This document shows, piece after piece, positions 26,586-34,901 of a stretch of DNA of 37,908 nt (the first letter of the stretch is position 1; every line of letters begins with the position of its first letter). The stretch lies in assembly GCA_030426145.1 (NCBI GenBank), contig JAUHZF010000042.1, forward strand, positions 1 to 37,908, read 5' to 3'. Made by a program: the position numbers and the translations under genes. Origin of the DNA: Polyangia bacterium. Lineage in GTDB: Bacteria; Myxococcota_A; Polyangia; Polyangiales; Polyangiaceae. The notes under the pieces are model-generated. The model was given only the letters and a program-made list of their open reading frames with translations. It was not told the origin of the DNA and searched no databases.

Positions 26586-26816
26586 GTGAGCATTCGACCC
26601 ATCTTCTTCGCCATCCTCGCCGTGGGCTCCCTGTCCACCACGGGATGCACCATCAACACCCGCCCGAGCCACCAGCCCGGTCCCGGCGCCAAACCGGCCT
26701 CCCAGGACGCGCGGCGACCTCCACCGGCGGCGCAACATGACGAGCGACGCGACCCGAAGGGCAAAGACGGGCACAGGTGCGGTGCCCCAGGCGACCCGAA
26801 GTGCGCCCACGACTGA
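26586..26816 (+). CDS. Small lipoprotein, 76 residues
   Basis: The start at GTG 26586 is supported by AGGAG five bases upstream. A signal peptide with lipobox (STTGC, Cys21) is followed by a short, very Pro/Arg/Asp/Lys-rich mature part of about 55 residues containing two Cys (RCGAPGDPKC) that could form one disulfide. It lies between two other exported lipoprotein genes in the same direction and may be an envelope protein. No family is recognised. The gap of 187 bases upstream (26399-26585) probably holds its promoter, but no box is assigned. Confidence 0.7.
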   Translation: MSIRPIFFAILAVGSLSTTGCTINTRPSHQPGPGAKPASQDARRPPPAAQHDERRDPKGKDGHRCGAPGDPKCAHD

Positions 26817-26823
26817 GTTACCC

Positions 26824-26861
26824 CGAGGTGTCAGCGCGGCTCTGGGTGACACCTCGAGGTG
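26824..26861. repeat. Hairpin and overlapping palindrome after the small lipoprotein gene
   Basis: A ten-base-pair stem is formed by CGAGGTGTCA (26824-26833) and TGACACCTCG (26847-26856), with a 13-base loop. The 12-base palindrome CACCTCGAGGTG (26850-26861) shares the right arm. No T-run follows. It may be a terminator for the small gene or an operator for the next gene. Confidence 0.6.
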
Positions 26862-26904
26862 ACACGCCGTCGCTGCAAACATCTAATCCTGCTAGACATC
26901 GTCC

Positions 26905-27507
26905 ATGGCGCAGACGTTGCTGGCTCTGTTGAAGGTGATCCGCAAAACACTCCAGCAACGACCCACTCTTTCCGTCCTCTCTCTGATGCTGGCCAGCGTG
27001 GCCTGCGGGACCACCGTGGCGACGACCGGTCCTGGTGGCACGGGAGGCGAAGGCGGTGAGGGAGGGGCAGGAGGCGCCTCCAGCTCCAGCTCGTCCACCA
27101 CCGCCATCACCGTGGGTGTCGGTGGGGGCGGCTGTGGACCTGAGGACCAGATGGTGTCGTTGAGCTTTGGCGGTGAGGATGTCGCGGCGCTCCTCGAGTC
27201 GCTCTGGGTTGCGCCGTCCGAATACGTCACGGTGTGCTTCCAGCAGCCTGGCGATGGGCTCGACGTGTGCACGAACAGCCTGACCGTCGCTCCAGACCAA
27301 GGCTTCGTGCTCGGTCAGACGGTTGCGGCCACGGCCAATGGGAAGTTGGGTGAGACCCCCATGACCAGCGAGCCCGGCTTCACCGTGACGTTGACCGACA
27401 CCGGCGGACCCGGCCTCGACGGGAGTTTCGAGGGCACGATGAACGACGGCACCAGCACCTACCCGGTGTCGGGAACCTTCACCGCATGCCCGCAGGCCAC
27501 CGATTGA
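26905..27507 (+). CDS. Secreted lipoprotein with Gly/Ser-rich linker
   Basis: The 200-residue protein has a long N-region and a lipobox (ASVACG, Cys34 from ATG 26905; GTG 26935 would give a shorter, more usual signal). A linker of Gly, Glu, Ala and Ser, about 35 residues long (GGEGGEGGAGG then a Ser run), tethers a small C-terminal beta domain (about 75-198) with four Cys. Tethered, Gly/Ser-linked lipoproteins with a short fold are common in Myxococcota. No function or family is recognised. It follows a hairpin/palindrome region that may regulate it. Confidence 0.7.
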   Translation: MAQTLLALLKVIRKTLQQRPTLSVLSLMLASVACGTTVATTGPGGTGGEGGEGGAGGASSSSSSTTAITVGVGGGGCGPEDQMVSLSFGGEDVAALLESLWVAPSEYVTVCFQQPGDGLDVCTNSLTVAPDQGFVLGQTVAATANGKLGETPMTSEPGFTVTLTDTGGPGLDGSFEGTMNDGTSTYPVSGTFTACPQATD

Positions 27508-27513
27508 GTCAGG

Positions 27514-28911
27514 TCAGCTGACGAGGCCGGGGATGGGGCCGTTGTTGAGGCTGCTGTCCCCGGTGTAGCCGAAGGTGGCGTCGGTGAGATCGTAGGCTCG
27601 GAGGAGCGACACGAAGAGGTCGTTGGTCGTCGTGTTGGGGCGCGCCAAGTGTCGGTTCATGGCAATGCGACCGCCGCCGCCCGCGATGACGATGGGCAGG
27701 TTGTTCGGGCTGTGCGTCATGCCGGTGCCGAACTCGCTGAGCCAGATGACGATGCTGTTGTCGAGGACCGTGCTCCCATTGGGCTCGACGATGGCGTCCA
27801 TCTTGCTGAGCAGCCCCGCGAAGACCGACGCGTAGTGGAGGAAGCCGGCCTGCAGGGTCGGATTGTCGTCCGAGACGCTGTAAGGCAAGGCCAGTGCCGG
27901 GTCGTTGTGGATCTGCGCGTGCCAGCCGTCGACGGGGCCTACGTTGAGGAACTCGAATGGAGGGCCGTGGTAGCCCGTGTCCTGGATGGTGATGATGTCA
28001 CGCGCGCCGCACGCGAGGGCGTTGGCGGTGATCGTCGTCATCAGGTCGGCCTGCACGTCGTACTGCAGGTGGTCCGGCCAGCTGGGAACCGAGAAGCCGG
28101 CCGGAACGTCGAGGGTCACCTCGCCGCATTCGATGGGCGGCACGTAGTTGAGATCACGCTCGAGGTCGGCGAGGGCGTCGAGATGGGCTTCGACGCGCTG
28201 CTGGTCTCGGCGGCCGAGGCGCTTTCGCAGAGACGCGAAGGAGGCGCTCACACCCTGGAGCACGTTGCCGCGCTCGGCCCGGAACCGGTCGGCGCGGGTG
28301 GCGGCGGGTCCGGAAGGGAGCCCGGCGAGGTTGGTGTTGAACACGTCGACGGGGTCGTTGTTGAGCGGCGCTTCGGGGTTGGCCCCCGACGCATTGGGGT
28401 CCTTCACCTGGTAGAACATGCGGTTCTCACCGGGGTTGGAGCCTCCAACGGCCAGGTTGAGCGGGAGCTGCACCCCGGTCTGCGCGGCGATGTAGTGATC
28501 GATCGACGGTCCGAGGCACCAATGGCCCTGCTCGACCGAGATGTTCGGGTCGAACTGACCATTGCCAGTGGTGTCGACGACATTGGCCGTCATGAGCGTG
28601 TGCCCCGGGGCGTTGTGCCCGTTGGACGTGTGCAGCGAAGGGAGCCGATTGCTCACGCCCGACAGCACCATCATCTTCTGCTGGTGCGCAGACAGCGGCT
28701 GGAGCATCTCACTCAGCTGAAGGGCATCGCCCGCGAGGGAAGGTGGCGTCCAGCGGCTGGGGAGATTGCCCTGCCCGGTCTGGAAGATGACCAGCCGCGG
28801 CATGCCGGATTGGCTCTGACCCCGTGCCTGGTCGATCTCGAGCAGCGGTAGCGCCACCGCCGCGCCGGCGGCAGTGCGGAGGAAGGTGCGGCGATTGAAG
28901 CGGCGGCTCAT
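27514..28911 (-). CDS. Tat-exported DUF1552 protein
   Basis: The start is ATG 28911, overlapping the upstream stop (ATGA), and gives 465 residues. A twin-arginine signal is present (NRRTFLR, residues 6-12), followed by a hydrophobic core and an Ala-rich cleavage region, so the folded protein is probably exported by Tat. The rest matches DUF1552, with segments such as LVIFQTGQGNLPSRW, HNAPGHTLMTANV and IVIWLSEFGTGMTHSPNNLP. DUF1552 and the DUF1592 group (the adjacent gene) are paired in Planctomycetes and Myxococcota. Their function is not known. The pairing and shared export suggest an outer-envelope enzyme or redox complex (inference). Confidence 0.92.
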   Translation of the reverse strand: MSRRFNRRTFLRTAAGAAVALPLLEIDQARGQSQSGMPRLVIFQTGQGNLPSRWTPPSLAGDALQLSEMLQPLSAHQQKMMVLSGVSNRLPSLHTSNGHNAPGHTLMTANVVDTTGNGQFDPNISVEQGHWCLGPSIDHYIAAQTGVQLPLNLAVGGSNPGENRMFYQVKDPNASGANPEAPLNNDPVDVFNTNLAGLPSGPAATRADRFRAERGNVLQGVSASFASLRKRLGRRDQQRVEAHLDALADLERDLNYVPPIECGEVTLDVPAGFSVPSWPDHLQYDVQADLMTTITANALACGARDIITIQDTGYHGPPFEFLNVGPVDGWHAQIHNDPALALPYSVSDDNPTLQAGFLHYASVFAGLLSKMDAIVEPNGSTVLDNSIVIWLSEFGTGMTHSPNNLPIVIAGGGGRIAMNRHLARPNTTTNDLFVSLLRAYDLTDATFGYTGDSSLNNGPIPGLVS

Positions 28912-30500
28912 TGGTCTTCCTCCGGCGCTGCAGCCCGCTCGAGGAAGGCGGGGGATGAGGCGAAGTTCACGAAGAGGTCGGTGAGGGTTTGGCTCTGTTC
29001 GGTGAGGGCGCTCGCGAAGGCGTTGGCCGAGCACCGCTCGGCGTCCGCCTCGGTGCGCCCGAGGGCGTAGCGGACCCATTGCTTGGCGAAGCAGGCCCGA
29101 ACGTCTTCATTGTCGGCGAGGCGCTCGCCAAGCTCACGCACGCCCTCGAAGGTCCCGGTGAGCGACTCGTGGGTCGTGATCTCGCCTGCGACGTCCGCGC
29201 CTTCGGGCACGAAGCGCCCCGCGCCGTCGAAAGCGTCGAAGCCGAAGCCGATGGGGTCCATCAGGCGGTGGCAGCTTCCACACGTGGGATGGTCGAGTCG
29301 GGCCTGTGCCTTCTCTCGCGGTGTGGCGTCTTCGGGGGTGAGGCTGCTCTGCTCATCCGTGGCTCCGGCCGGCGGGGCCGGGATGGTCTGACAGAGAAGG
29401 TTCACCCGGATGAACTGACCCCGGAGAATGGGGCTCGCGGCATTGCCGTGGGCGAAGCGCGACATGAGCAGGGGATGGGTGAGGATCCCGACGCGCTGCT
29501 CTGGGTCGAGGTCGACCTCACGCCAGTCGTCGGGGCCGCTGCTCACAGTGGGCAGTCCGTAGAAGTCCTCGAGCACGCTGTTGACGTAGGTGTGGGTACC
29601 CGTCAGCAGCTCGGTCATGCCGTCCGGCGACCGCAGGGCGTCGGCGAGGAGCCGGTTCATCTCTTCGAGGAGGGCGGCCTGCTGCTCCGGGGTGTGTTCG
29701 CCCGAGCGCCAGTCCTTCACCTTCATCCACTCGTAGAGGAACCCGCCGATGGCGGCGGTGGCCTTGTCGTCGGCCACGAGTCGCTCGGTCTGCTCGCGCC
29801 GCACTTCGGGATCGGTGAGGTCGGCCGCGAGCAGGGTCTCGTCGGGGAGGCCGTTCCAATAGAGCATCGCCATGCGCTGGGCGATCTCCTCCGACGTGAG
29901 CGCGCTCGTGCCTTCGGTCGGCTGCTCCTCCATGAGGTAGAGGAACTGGGGCATCTGAAGCAGACCGAAGACGGCGATTCCGACCGCCTCGGCGTGGTCG
30001 CTCTCAGCTCGTGCCCCCGTGTAGAGGCCGGTGAGGATGGCCACTTCGTCGTCGGTCGCGGGCCGGCGGAAGGCGCGACTGGCGAGCTCGCGGAGGTAGG
30101 TCTCGGCACAAGCGGCTTCGTCGCCGTCGCAAGCGGGTACGAGGTCGACCACTTGCATCGCCACCGACTCCGCCGCGTCCATGATGGGACGCACCTGGGC
30201 CGTCGCGGTGGGGTTGGCCTCGGTGTAGGTGCTGAAGAGGTAACCCTGCAACGGGGAGGGGAAGGTCGCATCTACGACCACCTGGTCGCCGAACAGGTCG
30301 TGCACTGCTCTGGCGTACTGGTCGGCGTTGATCCGATACATGGCCACGTCGAAGACGGGGCTCTCGGAGCACAGGGGTTGCTGATCGGTGCCGGGGCCAT
30401 CGGGAGCATCGCCGATGCTCCCGGTGCAAGCCGCGACGCCGAGCAGGCCGAGGCCCAGCGCCGAGGCGACCAGGCTGCGCGTGATGCGGAGAAACGTCAT
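28908..30500 (-). CDS. DUF1595/DUF1592/DUF1588/DUF1585 lipoprotein with a CxxCH motif
   Basis: From ATG 30500 the protein has 530 residues. A lipoprotein signal ends in GVAAC (Cys near 25). Then come a DUF1595-type segment (TYLRELASRAFRRPATDDEV), DUF1592 (about 185-310), DUF1588 (GILTHPLLMSRFAHGNAASP) containing TCGSCHRLMDPIG (Cys407 and Cys410, His411), and a C-terminal DUF1585 segment (WVRYALGRTEADAERCSANA). CxxCH is the covalent heme c attachment motif, so a cytochrome c-like role is possible, although no other heme ligand is identified. It is translationally coupled to the Tat-exported DUF1552 protein. The in-frame ATG at 30524 adds only eight residues before the signal. Confidence 0.92.
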   Translation of the reverse strand: MTFLRITRSLVASALGLGLLGVAACTGSIGDAPDGPGTDQQPLCSESPVFDVAMYRINADQYARAVHDLFGDQVVVDATFPSPLQGYLFSTYTEANPTATAQVRPIMDAAESVAMQVVDLVPACDGDEAACAETYLRELASRAFRRPATDDEVAILTGLYTGARAESDHAEAVGIAVFGLLQMPQFLYLMEEQPTEGTSALTSEEIAQRMAMLYWNGLPDETLLAADLTDPEVRREQTERLVADDKATAAIGGFLYEWMKVKDWRSGEHTPEQQAALLEEMNRLLADALRSPDGMTELLTGTHTYVNSVLEDFYGLPTVSSGPDDWREVDLDPEQRVGILTHPLLMSRFAHGNAASPILRGQFIRVNLLCQTIPAPPAGATDEQSSLTPEDATPREKAQARLDHPTCGSCHRLMDPIGFGFDAFDGAGRFVPEGADVAGEITTHESLTGTFEGVRELGERLADNEDVRACFAKQWVRYALGRTEADAERCSANAFASALTEQSQTLTDLFVNFASSPAFLERAAAPEEDQ

Positions 30501-30598
30501 GGTGCGAGACGCGGGGCCACCCAATGCCCCACTCCTTACGGAGCCATCGGCGCGATGTTGAGGCTCAAGTTTGTGCGAACCATTTGGATTTCAACGAC
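30501..30598. other. Intergenic gap upstream of the DUF1592 gene
   Basis: These 98 bases lie between the end of the GIY-YIG gene and the start of the DUF1592 gene, both on the minus strand. They probably carry the promoter of the DUF1592/DUF1552 pair. No boxes are assigned and no coding sequence is supported here. Confidence 0.35.
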
Positions 30599-32275
30599 CT
30601 AACATCGGTCGAGGAGCTGTCTCAGCTGAGCTCCGCGCAGGGGCGGGCGTTGGGAGAGGCGGACCTCGACGTCGTCGCTGTGCTGGCAAATGCGCTTGAG
30701 CTCGGTGCTCAGCACACGAAGTCGATCGTAGGTGTGGATGTCGTGAAAGCTCGCCTGCCGTTCTCTTCGTTCACGCTCGGCTCCAGGCGGGATGGGGAGC
30801 TCGCGTTCGGGGGGGACGAAGCAGCGCTCGACCACCCGACCTCGTTCGAGGACCAGCCGCCGGCGGGCCGTCTGTCCCGGCTCGTGCCAACCCACCGACG
30901 ACTCGCTCAGCAAGCAGAGCCATCGCGCCCGGCGTAGCTGCCGTCCCATCTGCAGCGTGACCCGCTCGACGTGCCGCGCGACGCGCTCGGGGTCCCAGGG
31001 CCGCGGGCCTTCGACCCCGCGCGGGCCGGGGTCGAGGCGACCGTCGCGCGAGAGCAGGGCCAGGCGCTTGCTGAGGGAGAGCAGCTCGCGCTGCGGCCGA
31101 TTGTTGGGAACACCATCGTAGCGGCGCCGGAACAAAGCGAGGCCCGCGGCGAGCTCGTCCACGCTCGGGGCCTCCCATCCGGTGCCCGAGCCCATCGCAC
31201 GTCCGCGCTCGCGCCAGTGGCTTCCTTCGGGGTCGTCGAGCCAGTCGCACAGGGCATTGAACGAGCGAAGCGACCACGGGGATGGCAGTGGCCCCACGCG
31301 GTGGACGTCGTCGGGGGACGACTCGGCTGCGCTCAGGTCGGCGGTGGCGAACCACACATCGCGGACCTCGTGGCGCAGGGCTTTGTTGTAGGCGGGGCGG
31401 TGGGTCTTGATCTCGTCGGTCTCGAGCATCGCCGCCTCGAGTGCGGTGTAGGTCTCGGTGACGTCGATCTCCTTCGCCTGACTCAGCATCTCGAGCAGGC
31501 GTTCGGCGTGGCCCCGGCGCTTGGTGAAGTAGCTGTTCACCCGCTTGCGAAGACTGATCGCCTTGCCCACGTAGAGCAGACCACCTCCCTCCCGCCGAAA
31601 CCGGTAGACGCCGGGTCGGTCGGGCAGGGCGAGCCGCTCGGTTCGCAGCATCGGATAGCCGCGTTTCTTGCTGCGCTTGGGCGCTTTGCTCTCGGCCAGC
31701 CATCGGCGGAGCTCGTCCCAGTCGTCGATGCCCTGCTCTGCGAGCGCATCGGCCATGCGACGCCACACGTGCGCCGTCGCGAGCACGTGGCCGTCGGAGC
31801 GACGCAAGAGCTCCGGGTCGAAGCCGTAGTAACCTGCGATGGCCCGCAGGTTGCGGCGAGGCAGGTCGGGCAAGAGTCGTTTGGCGATCTCGTGGGTGCA
31901 GACGACCTCGAAAGGAAGCGCGCCCTCCGGGCCGTGACGCTCCTGCAGCTGACGCAGGAAGACGAGCTCGAAGCGCGCATAGTGGATCACCGTGCGCACC
32001 GGCCGACCCATGGGGCCCATGGCGGCCTGAAGACGCGCCCACACGGTGGCTTCGTCGTCGACTCCTTCGAGATCGTCCCTGTGGATCCCGGTGATGCGGC
32101 TCACGGCCCGAGGGAGGGGCGCATCCGACGGAAGAGCCACCAAGTGACTCTGGGCTGCGACCTCCTCGTCGCTCTCGACCCGTGCCCATCCGAGCTCGAT
32201 GAGCCGGCCCGTCTTGGGGCTCGACGACGTGGTCTGGGTATCGACCACGAGCACCTCGCAGTCGAGTAGGCCCAT
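30599..32275 (-). CDS. Degenerate DEDDh exonuclease domain fused to GIY-YIG nuclease domain
   Basis: The 558-residue protein has an RNase T/DnaQ-type fold at about 1-190, and its catalytic signature is changed. The first motif is D12-T-Q14 (expected DxE), the second is HYARFE with Glu103 in place of Asp, and the third keeps His163 but has Ala168 in place of Asp. Activity of this domain is doubtful. A UvrC/Cho-type GIY-YIG domain follows (about 217-300) with GVY (222-224), YVGK (235-238), Arg245, Glu285 and Asn297, so it looks complete. Residues 300-558 are helical and unassigned. Exonuclease/GIY-YIG fusions exist in bacterial UvrC-like repair proteins. It begins two bases after the stop of a response-regulator gene. 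Confidence 0.88.
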   Translation of the reverse strand: MGLLDCEVLVVDTQTTSSSPKTGRLIELGWARVESDEEVAAQSHLVALPSDAPLPRAVSRITGIHRDDLEGVDDEATVWARLQAAMGPMGRPVRTVIHYARFELVFLRQLQERHGPEGALPFEVVCTHEIAKRLLPDLPRRNLRAIAGYYGFDPELLRRSDGHVLATAHVWRRMADALAEQGIDDWDELRRWLAESKAPKRSKKRGYPMLRTERLALPDRPGVYRFRREGGGLLYVGKAISLRKRVNSYFTKRRGHAERLLEMLSQAKEIDVTETYTALEAAMLETDEIKTHRPAYNKALRHEVRDVWFATADLSAAESSPDDVHRVGPLPSPWSLRSFNALCDWLDDPEGSHWRERGRAMGSGTGWEAPSVDELAAGLALFRRRYDGVPNNRPQRELLSLSKRLALLSRDGRLDPGPRGVEGPRPWDPERVARHVERVTLQMGRQLRRARWLCLLSESSVGWHEPGQTARRRLVLERGRVVERCFVPPERELPIPPGAERERRERQASFHDIHTYDRLRVLSTELKRICQHSDDVEVRLSQRPPLRGAQLRQLLDRC

Positions 32276-32277
32276 GC

Positions 32278-32979
32278 TCAGGACTCCTGGTCCAGCTCCA
32301 TGCGATAGCCGACGCCGCGCACGGTGAGGATCCGATAAGGGTCGGACTTCTCGTGGCCGAGCTTCTTCTTGAGGCTGGAGACGAAGTTGTCGACGGTGCG
32401 TGGGTCGACGACGACGTCGGGGTCCCAGGCAGCGGCCAAGATCTCGTCTCGCGACAGCGCACGGCCGGCGTTGCGCAACAGGACGGTGAGCAAATCGAAC
32501 TCGGTACGGGTGAGCTGAAGCTCGGCGCCGGCGCGGGTGAGCTTGCGCGCCGGCACGTCGAGGGAGAAGTCACCGAAGGCCAGGGTGTCGGCGACGGTCG
32601 GCTCAGGCTGGGCGCCCCGACGCAATAGGGCGCCGACGCGTGCGAGCAGCTCGCGAAGCCGGTAGGGCTTGGCGATGTAGTCGTCGGCACCGGCGTCGAA
32701 ACCGGCCACGAGGTCGCTCTCGAGGGTGCGCGCGGTCAGCATGAGCACCCGCACGGGGAGTCCCTTCTCGCGGATCTCTTTGCACAACGTGTAGCCGTCG
32801 GTGTCCGGCAGCATGATGTCGAGGATGACCAGCTGGTGCACACCTCGGGCGAGCTCCTTGCGGGCGGCGGCGCCGGTGGGGGCCAAGGCCACCTCGTAGC
32901 CCTCGTCGATGAGGTTGTCCTCGAGGGCCAGCCCGAGGTTCTCGTCGTCCTCTACGATGAGGATGCTCGGCTTGCTCAT
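32278..32979 (-). CDS. OmpR/PhoB-family response regulator
   Basis: The 233-residue protein has a receiver domain (1-120) with the acidic pair Asp11/Asp12 and phosphoacceptor Asp54 (VILDIMLPD), then Thr in MLTART and Lys104 (AKPYRLREL). A winged-helix DNA-binding domain of the OmpR type follows (130-230; LTRTEFDLLTVLLRNAGRAL and VRGVGYRMEL). No histidine kinase is adjacent, so its partner is elsewhere. The nuclease gene follows after two bases, indicating one transcript. By family it is a phosphorylation-dependent DNA-binding regulator of transcription. Confidence 0.96.
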   Translation of the reverse strand: MSKPSILIVEDDENLGLALEDNLIDEGYEVALAPTGAAARKELARGVHQLVILDIMLPDTDGYTLCKEIREKGLPVRVLMLTARTLESDLVAGFDAGADDYIAKPYRLRELLARVGALLRRGAQPEPTVADTLAFGDFSLDVPARKLTRAGAELQLTRTEFDLLTVLLRNAGRALSRDEILAAAWDPDVVVDPRTVDNFVSSLKKKLGHEKSDPYRILTVRGVGYRMELDQES

Positions 32980-33005
32980 GGCGCCCGCATCCTAGCACTC
33001 GCGTG

Positions 33006-33010
33006 TAGGA
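33006..33010 (+). promoter_or_regulatory. Possible ribosome-binding site for the Sel1 protein
   Basis: TAGGA lies eight bases before ATG 33019. It favours this start over ATG 33010, nine bases upstream. Confidence 0.45.
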
Positions 33011-33018
33011 TGGCGGCC

Positions 33019-34896
33019 ATGGTTGGTGCCCGGACGGGGCTTTGGCGGAGGCTGGGGGTGGTTCTACTCGGCGTGCTCCTCCAGTGCGGGGGGGCGGAGC
33101 GCCCTGGCGAGCTGTCGACGGCCGAGGTCCGCGGTGGCCCGCGGGTCGCCTGCGAGCTGGATGGACCGCGCGCGCAGCCCCTCGTCGTGGATCTGCCCGC
33201 GGAGGAGCGCGTCGCCCTCGAGGCAGCCATGAAACGAGGGGTGGTGGCCGTCTCCTACGACTGCGAGCGGCTCGTCGTGCTTCCCGAGTGTCGGCTGAGT
33301 GATGCCGCGTACGGCTTCGTCGGCGTCACCGCCAAGGAGGAGCAGATCCGCCTCGAGACCCTGGAGGAGGTGCAAGCCAACCTGCCCTTCGGCACCGTGG
33401 ACGTCGACGTGTCGGAGGGGCGCACGGTCGACGTGGCCATGATGATGGTGGGGCAGCTGCGCACGCCAGCGCTCGGCAAGCGGTTGGAGGGACGCTGCGA
33501 GGGCGCAACCCACTTCGTGCGCGGTGCGACGGTGGGCGCCTTCGCCATGACGCAGGGCACGAAAGCCGAGTCTCACGCGGCGGCGACCATCCTCGTGGAA
33601 GCCGGCGAGACCCGGCTCGATCGTCGCGAGAGCACGCGCCGAGATGGTCGTGTCGAGGCCTGCCGGTCGGCGAAGACCGATGACCCCGCGCCGCGACAGG
33701 ACTGCGGAGCGCTCTTGCGTATCGACCTCGAGGCCATCGGCGGCGCAGAAGCGCCGAAAGGGGTTCCCGAGGACTTCGTGAACGTGTGCCCGCGCGGTCT
33801 GGTGCTGGTGGGGGACAAGTGTGCACGTCCCAACCCGAGCGAAGCCTTCCGCTGCACCTACGGTGACACGCGCAATTGCGTGAAGCAGTGCCGCGCCGGC
33901 AACGTCGACTCCTGCGTGGTGCTCGGCGTGATGCACGCCCACGGCGACGGAGCACCGAAGGATGCGAGACGCTCGAAGGAGCTGCTCGCCGGTCCGTGCC
34001 GACCCGGCGACCAGCATCGGGGTCACGTGGTCGCTTGCGGCGAGCTCGGCCTGCTCGAGCTCGGGGGGCAGGTCGGCACCCCCGATCCAGCGCAGGGGCA
34101 GGCGCTGCTCGACAAGGCCTGTCGCGCCGGGCGCAGCCAGTCGTGTCACCATCTCGCGTTGTTGCGATGGCACGGCCCGCCCTCCGTCCGGGACCGGCCA
34201 CGCGCGCAGGCTGGTTTCGACCGAGGGTGTCGCGCGGGGTCGCTCTCGTCGTGCAGCAGTCTCGGACTCAGCCTCCTCGTCGGGCAGGGAAAGCTGCGCA
34301 ACCAGAAGCGGGCGCGCGCGACCCTTCAGCGCGCTTGTGATGCGGGCGACGACCGCGCTTGTGCCTATGTCGCGATGGCGCTCTTCTACGGCCTCGGAGG
34401 ACCCGCGAATCCCTCGGAGGCGGCGCTCATGGCGCAGACCGCCTGCGACGCGGGGGAGGGAACCGGCTGTGTCTATCTCGGCCTCGCCTACGATCTGGGC
34501 CGCGGCGCCGACGCCGACGAAGGGAGGGCGTGGGAGCTCTACTACCTGGCCTGCAAGCTGAACCCAGACCACTGCGCGGAGTGGGGATTTCAGCAGTCGA
34601 TGACCCGCAAGGGCGATCACTGGCGGCCCTTCGCCAAGGCCTGTCGGGACCCTCGCTCGCGTGCCTACGGTCCACCAGATCGGTGTCCGATCATGGAAGA
34701 CATTCTCGCCTTCTGTGATGCTGGGGTCCTTCGCTCGTGTGGCGTCATCGCAGGCATGCTCCATTGGCACTACCGCGACGTCGAAGCCCGGCCCCTGGCC
34801 GCACGTGCATGCGACGACGGCGATGTGCGTGCCTGCCGCCAGCTCGAGGTCATCGACAGCGGGCGCCACAGTTGGGACCCAGCCCAGCGGCGGTAA
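33019..34896 (+). CDS. Exported Sel1-repeat protein, Cys-rich
   Basis: From ATG 33019 the protein has 625 residues. A signal peptide runs to about residue 23 (VLLGVLLQCGG). The Cys there has a weak lipobox because Gln precedes it, so lipidation is uncertain. An N-terminal beta-rich domain of about 230 residues (VVDLPAEERVALEAAMKRGV and so on) is of a type seen ahead of Sel1 repeats in myxobacteria. From about 290 to 600 are Sel1-type repeats, each with paired Cys (for example ACDAGDDRACAYVAMALFYG and GCVYLGLAYDLGRGADADEG). Sel1 repeats form helical protein-interaction scaffolds. The Cys pairs suggest disulfide bonds in the exported protein. Confidence 0.85.
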   Translation: MVGARTGLWRRLGVVLLGVLLQCGGAERPGELSTAEVRGGPRVACELDGPRAQPLVVDLPAEERVALEAAMKRGVVAVSYDCERLVVLPECRLSDAAYGFVGVTAKEEQIRLETLEEVQANLPFGTVDVDVSEGRTVDVAMMMVGQLRTPALGKRLEGRCEGATHFVRGATVGAFAMTQGTKAESHAAATILVEAGETRLDRRESTRRDGRVEACRSAKTDDPAPRQDCGALLRIDLEAIGGAEAPKGVPEDFVNVCPRGLVLVGDKCARPNPSEAFRCTYGDTRNCVKQCRAGNVDSCVVLGVMHAHGDGAPKDARRSKELLAGPCRPGDQHRGHVVACGELGLLELGGQVGTPDPAQGQALLDKACRAGRSQSCHHLALLRWHGPPSVRDRPRAQAGFDRGCRAGSLSSCSSLGLSLLVGQGKLRNQKRARATLQRACDAGDDRACAYVAMALFYGLGGPANPSEAALMAQTACDAGEGTGCVYLGLAYDLGRGADADEGRAWELYYLACKLNPDHCAEWGFQQSMTRKGDHWRPFAKACRDPRSRAYGPPDRCPIMEDILAFCDAGVLRSCGVIAGMLHWHYRDVEARPLAARACDDGDVRACRQLEVIDSGRHSWDPAQRR

Positions 34897-34901
34897 GGGC
34901 G

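Noticed and set aside
27649..28851. Plus-strand frame of 400 codons over the DUF1552 gene
   Set aside because: It is the antisense image of the Tat-exported DUF1552 gene, with no motif and atypical Val/Glu/Arg composition.
30771..32690. Minus-strand 639-codon frame
   Set aside because: It crosses the response-regulator and GIY-YIG genes in another frame and has no domain motif, only Arg/Pro/Ser-rich shadow.
32836..33018. Upstream extension of the Sel1 gene
   Set aside because: The frame would overlap the divergent response-regulator gene, and the signal peptide begins at 33019.
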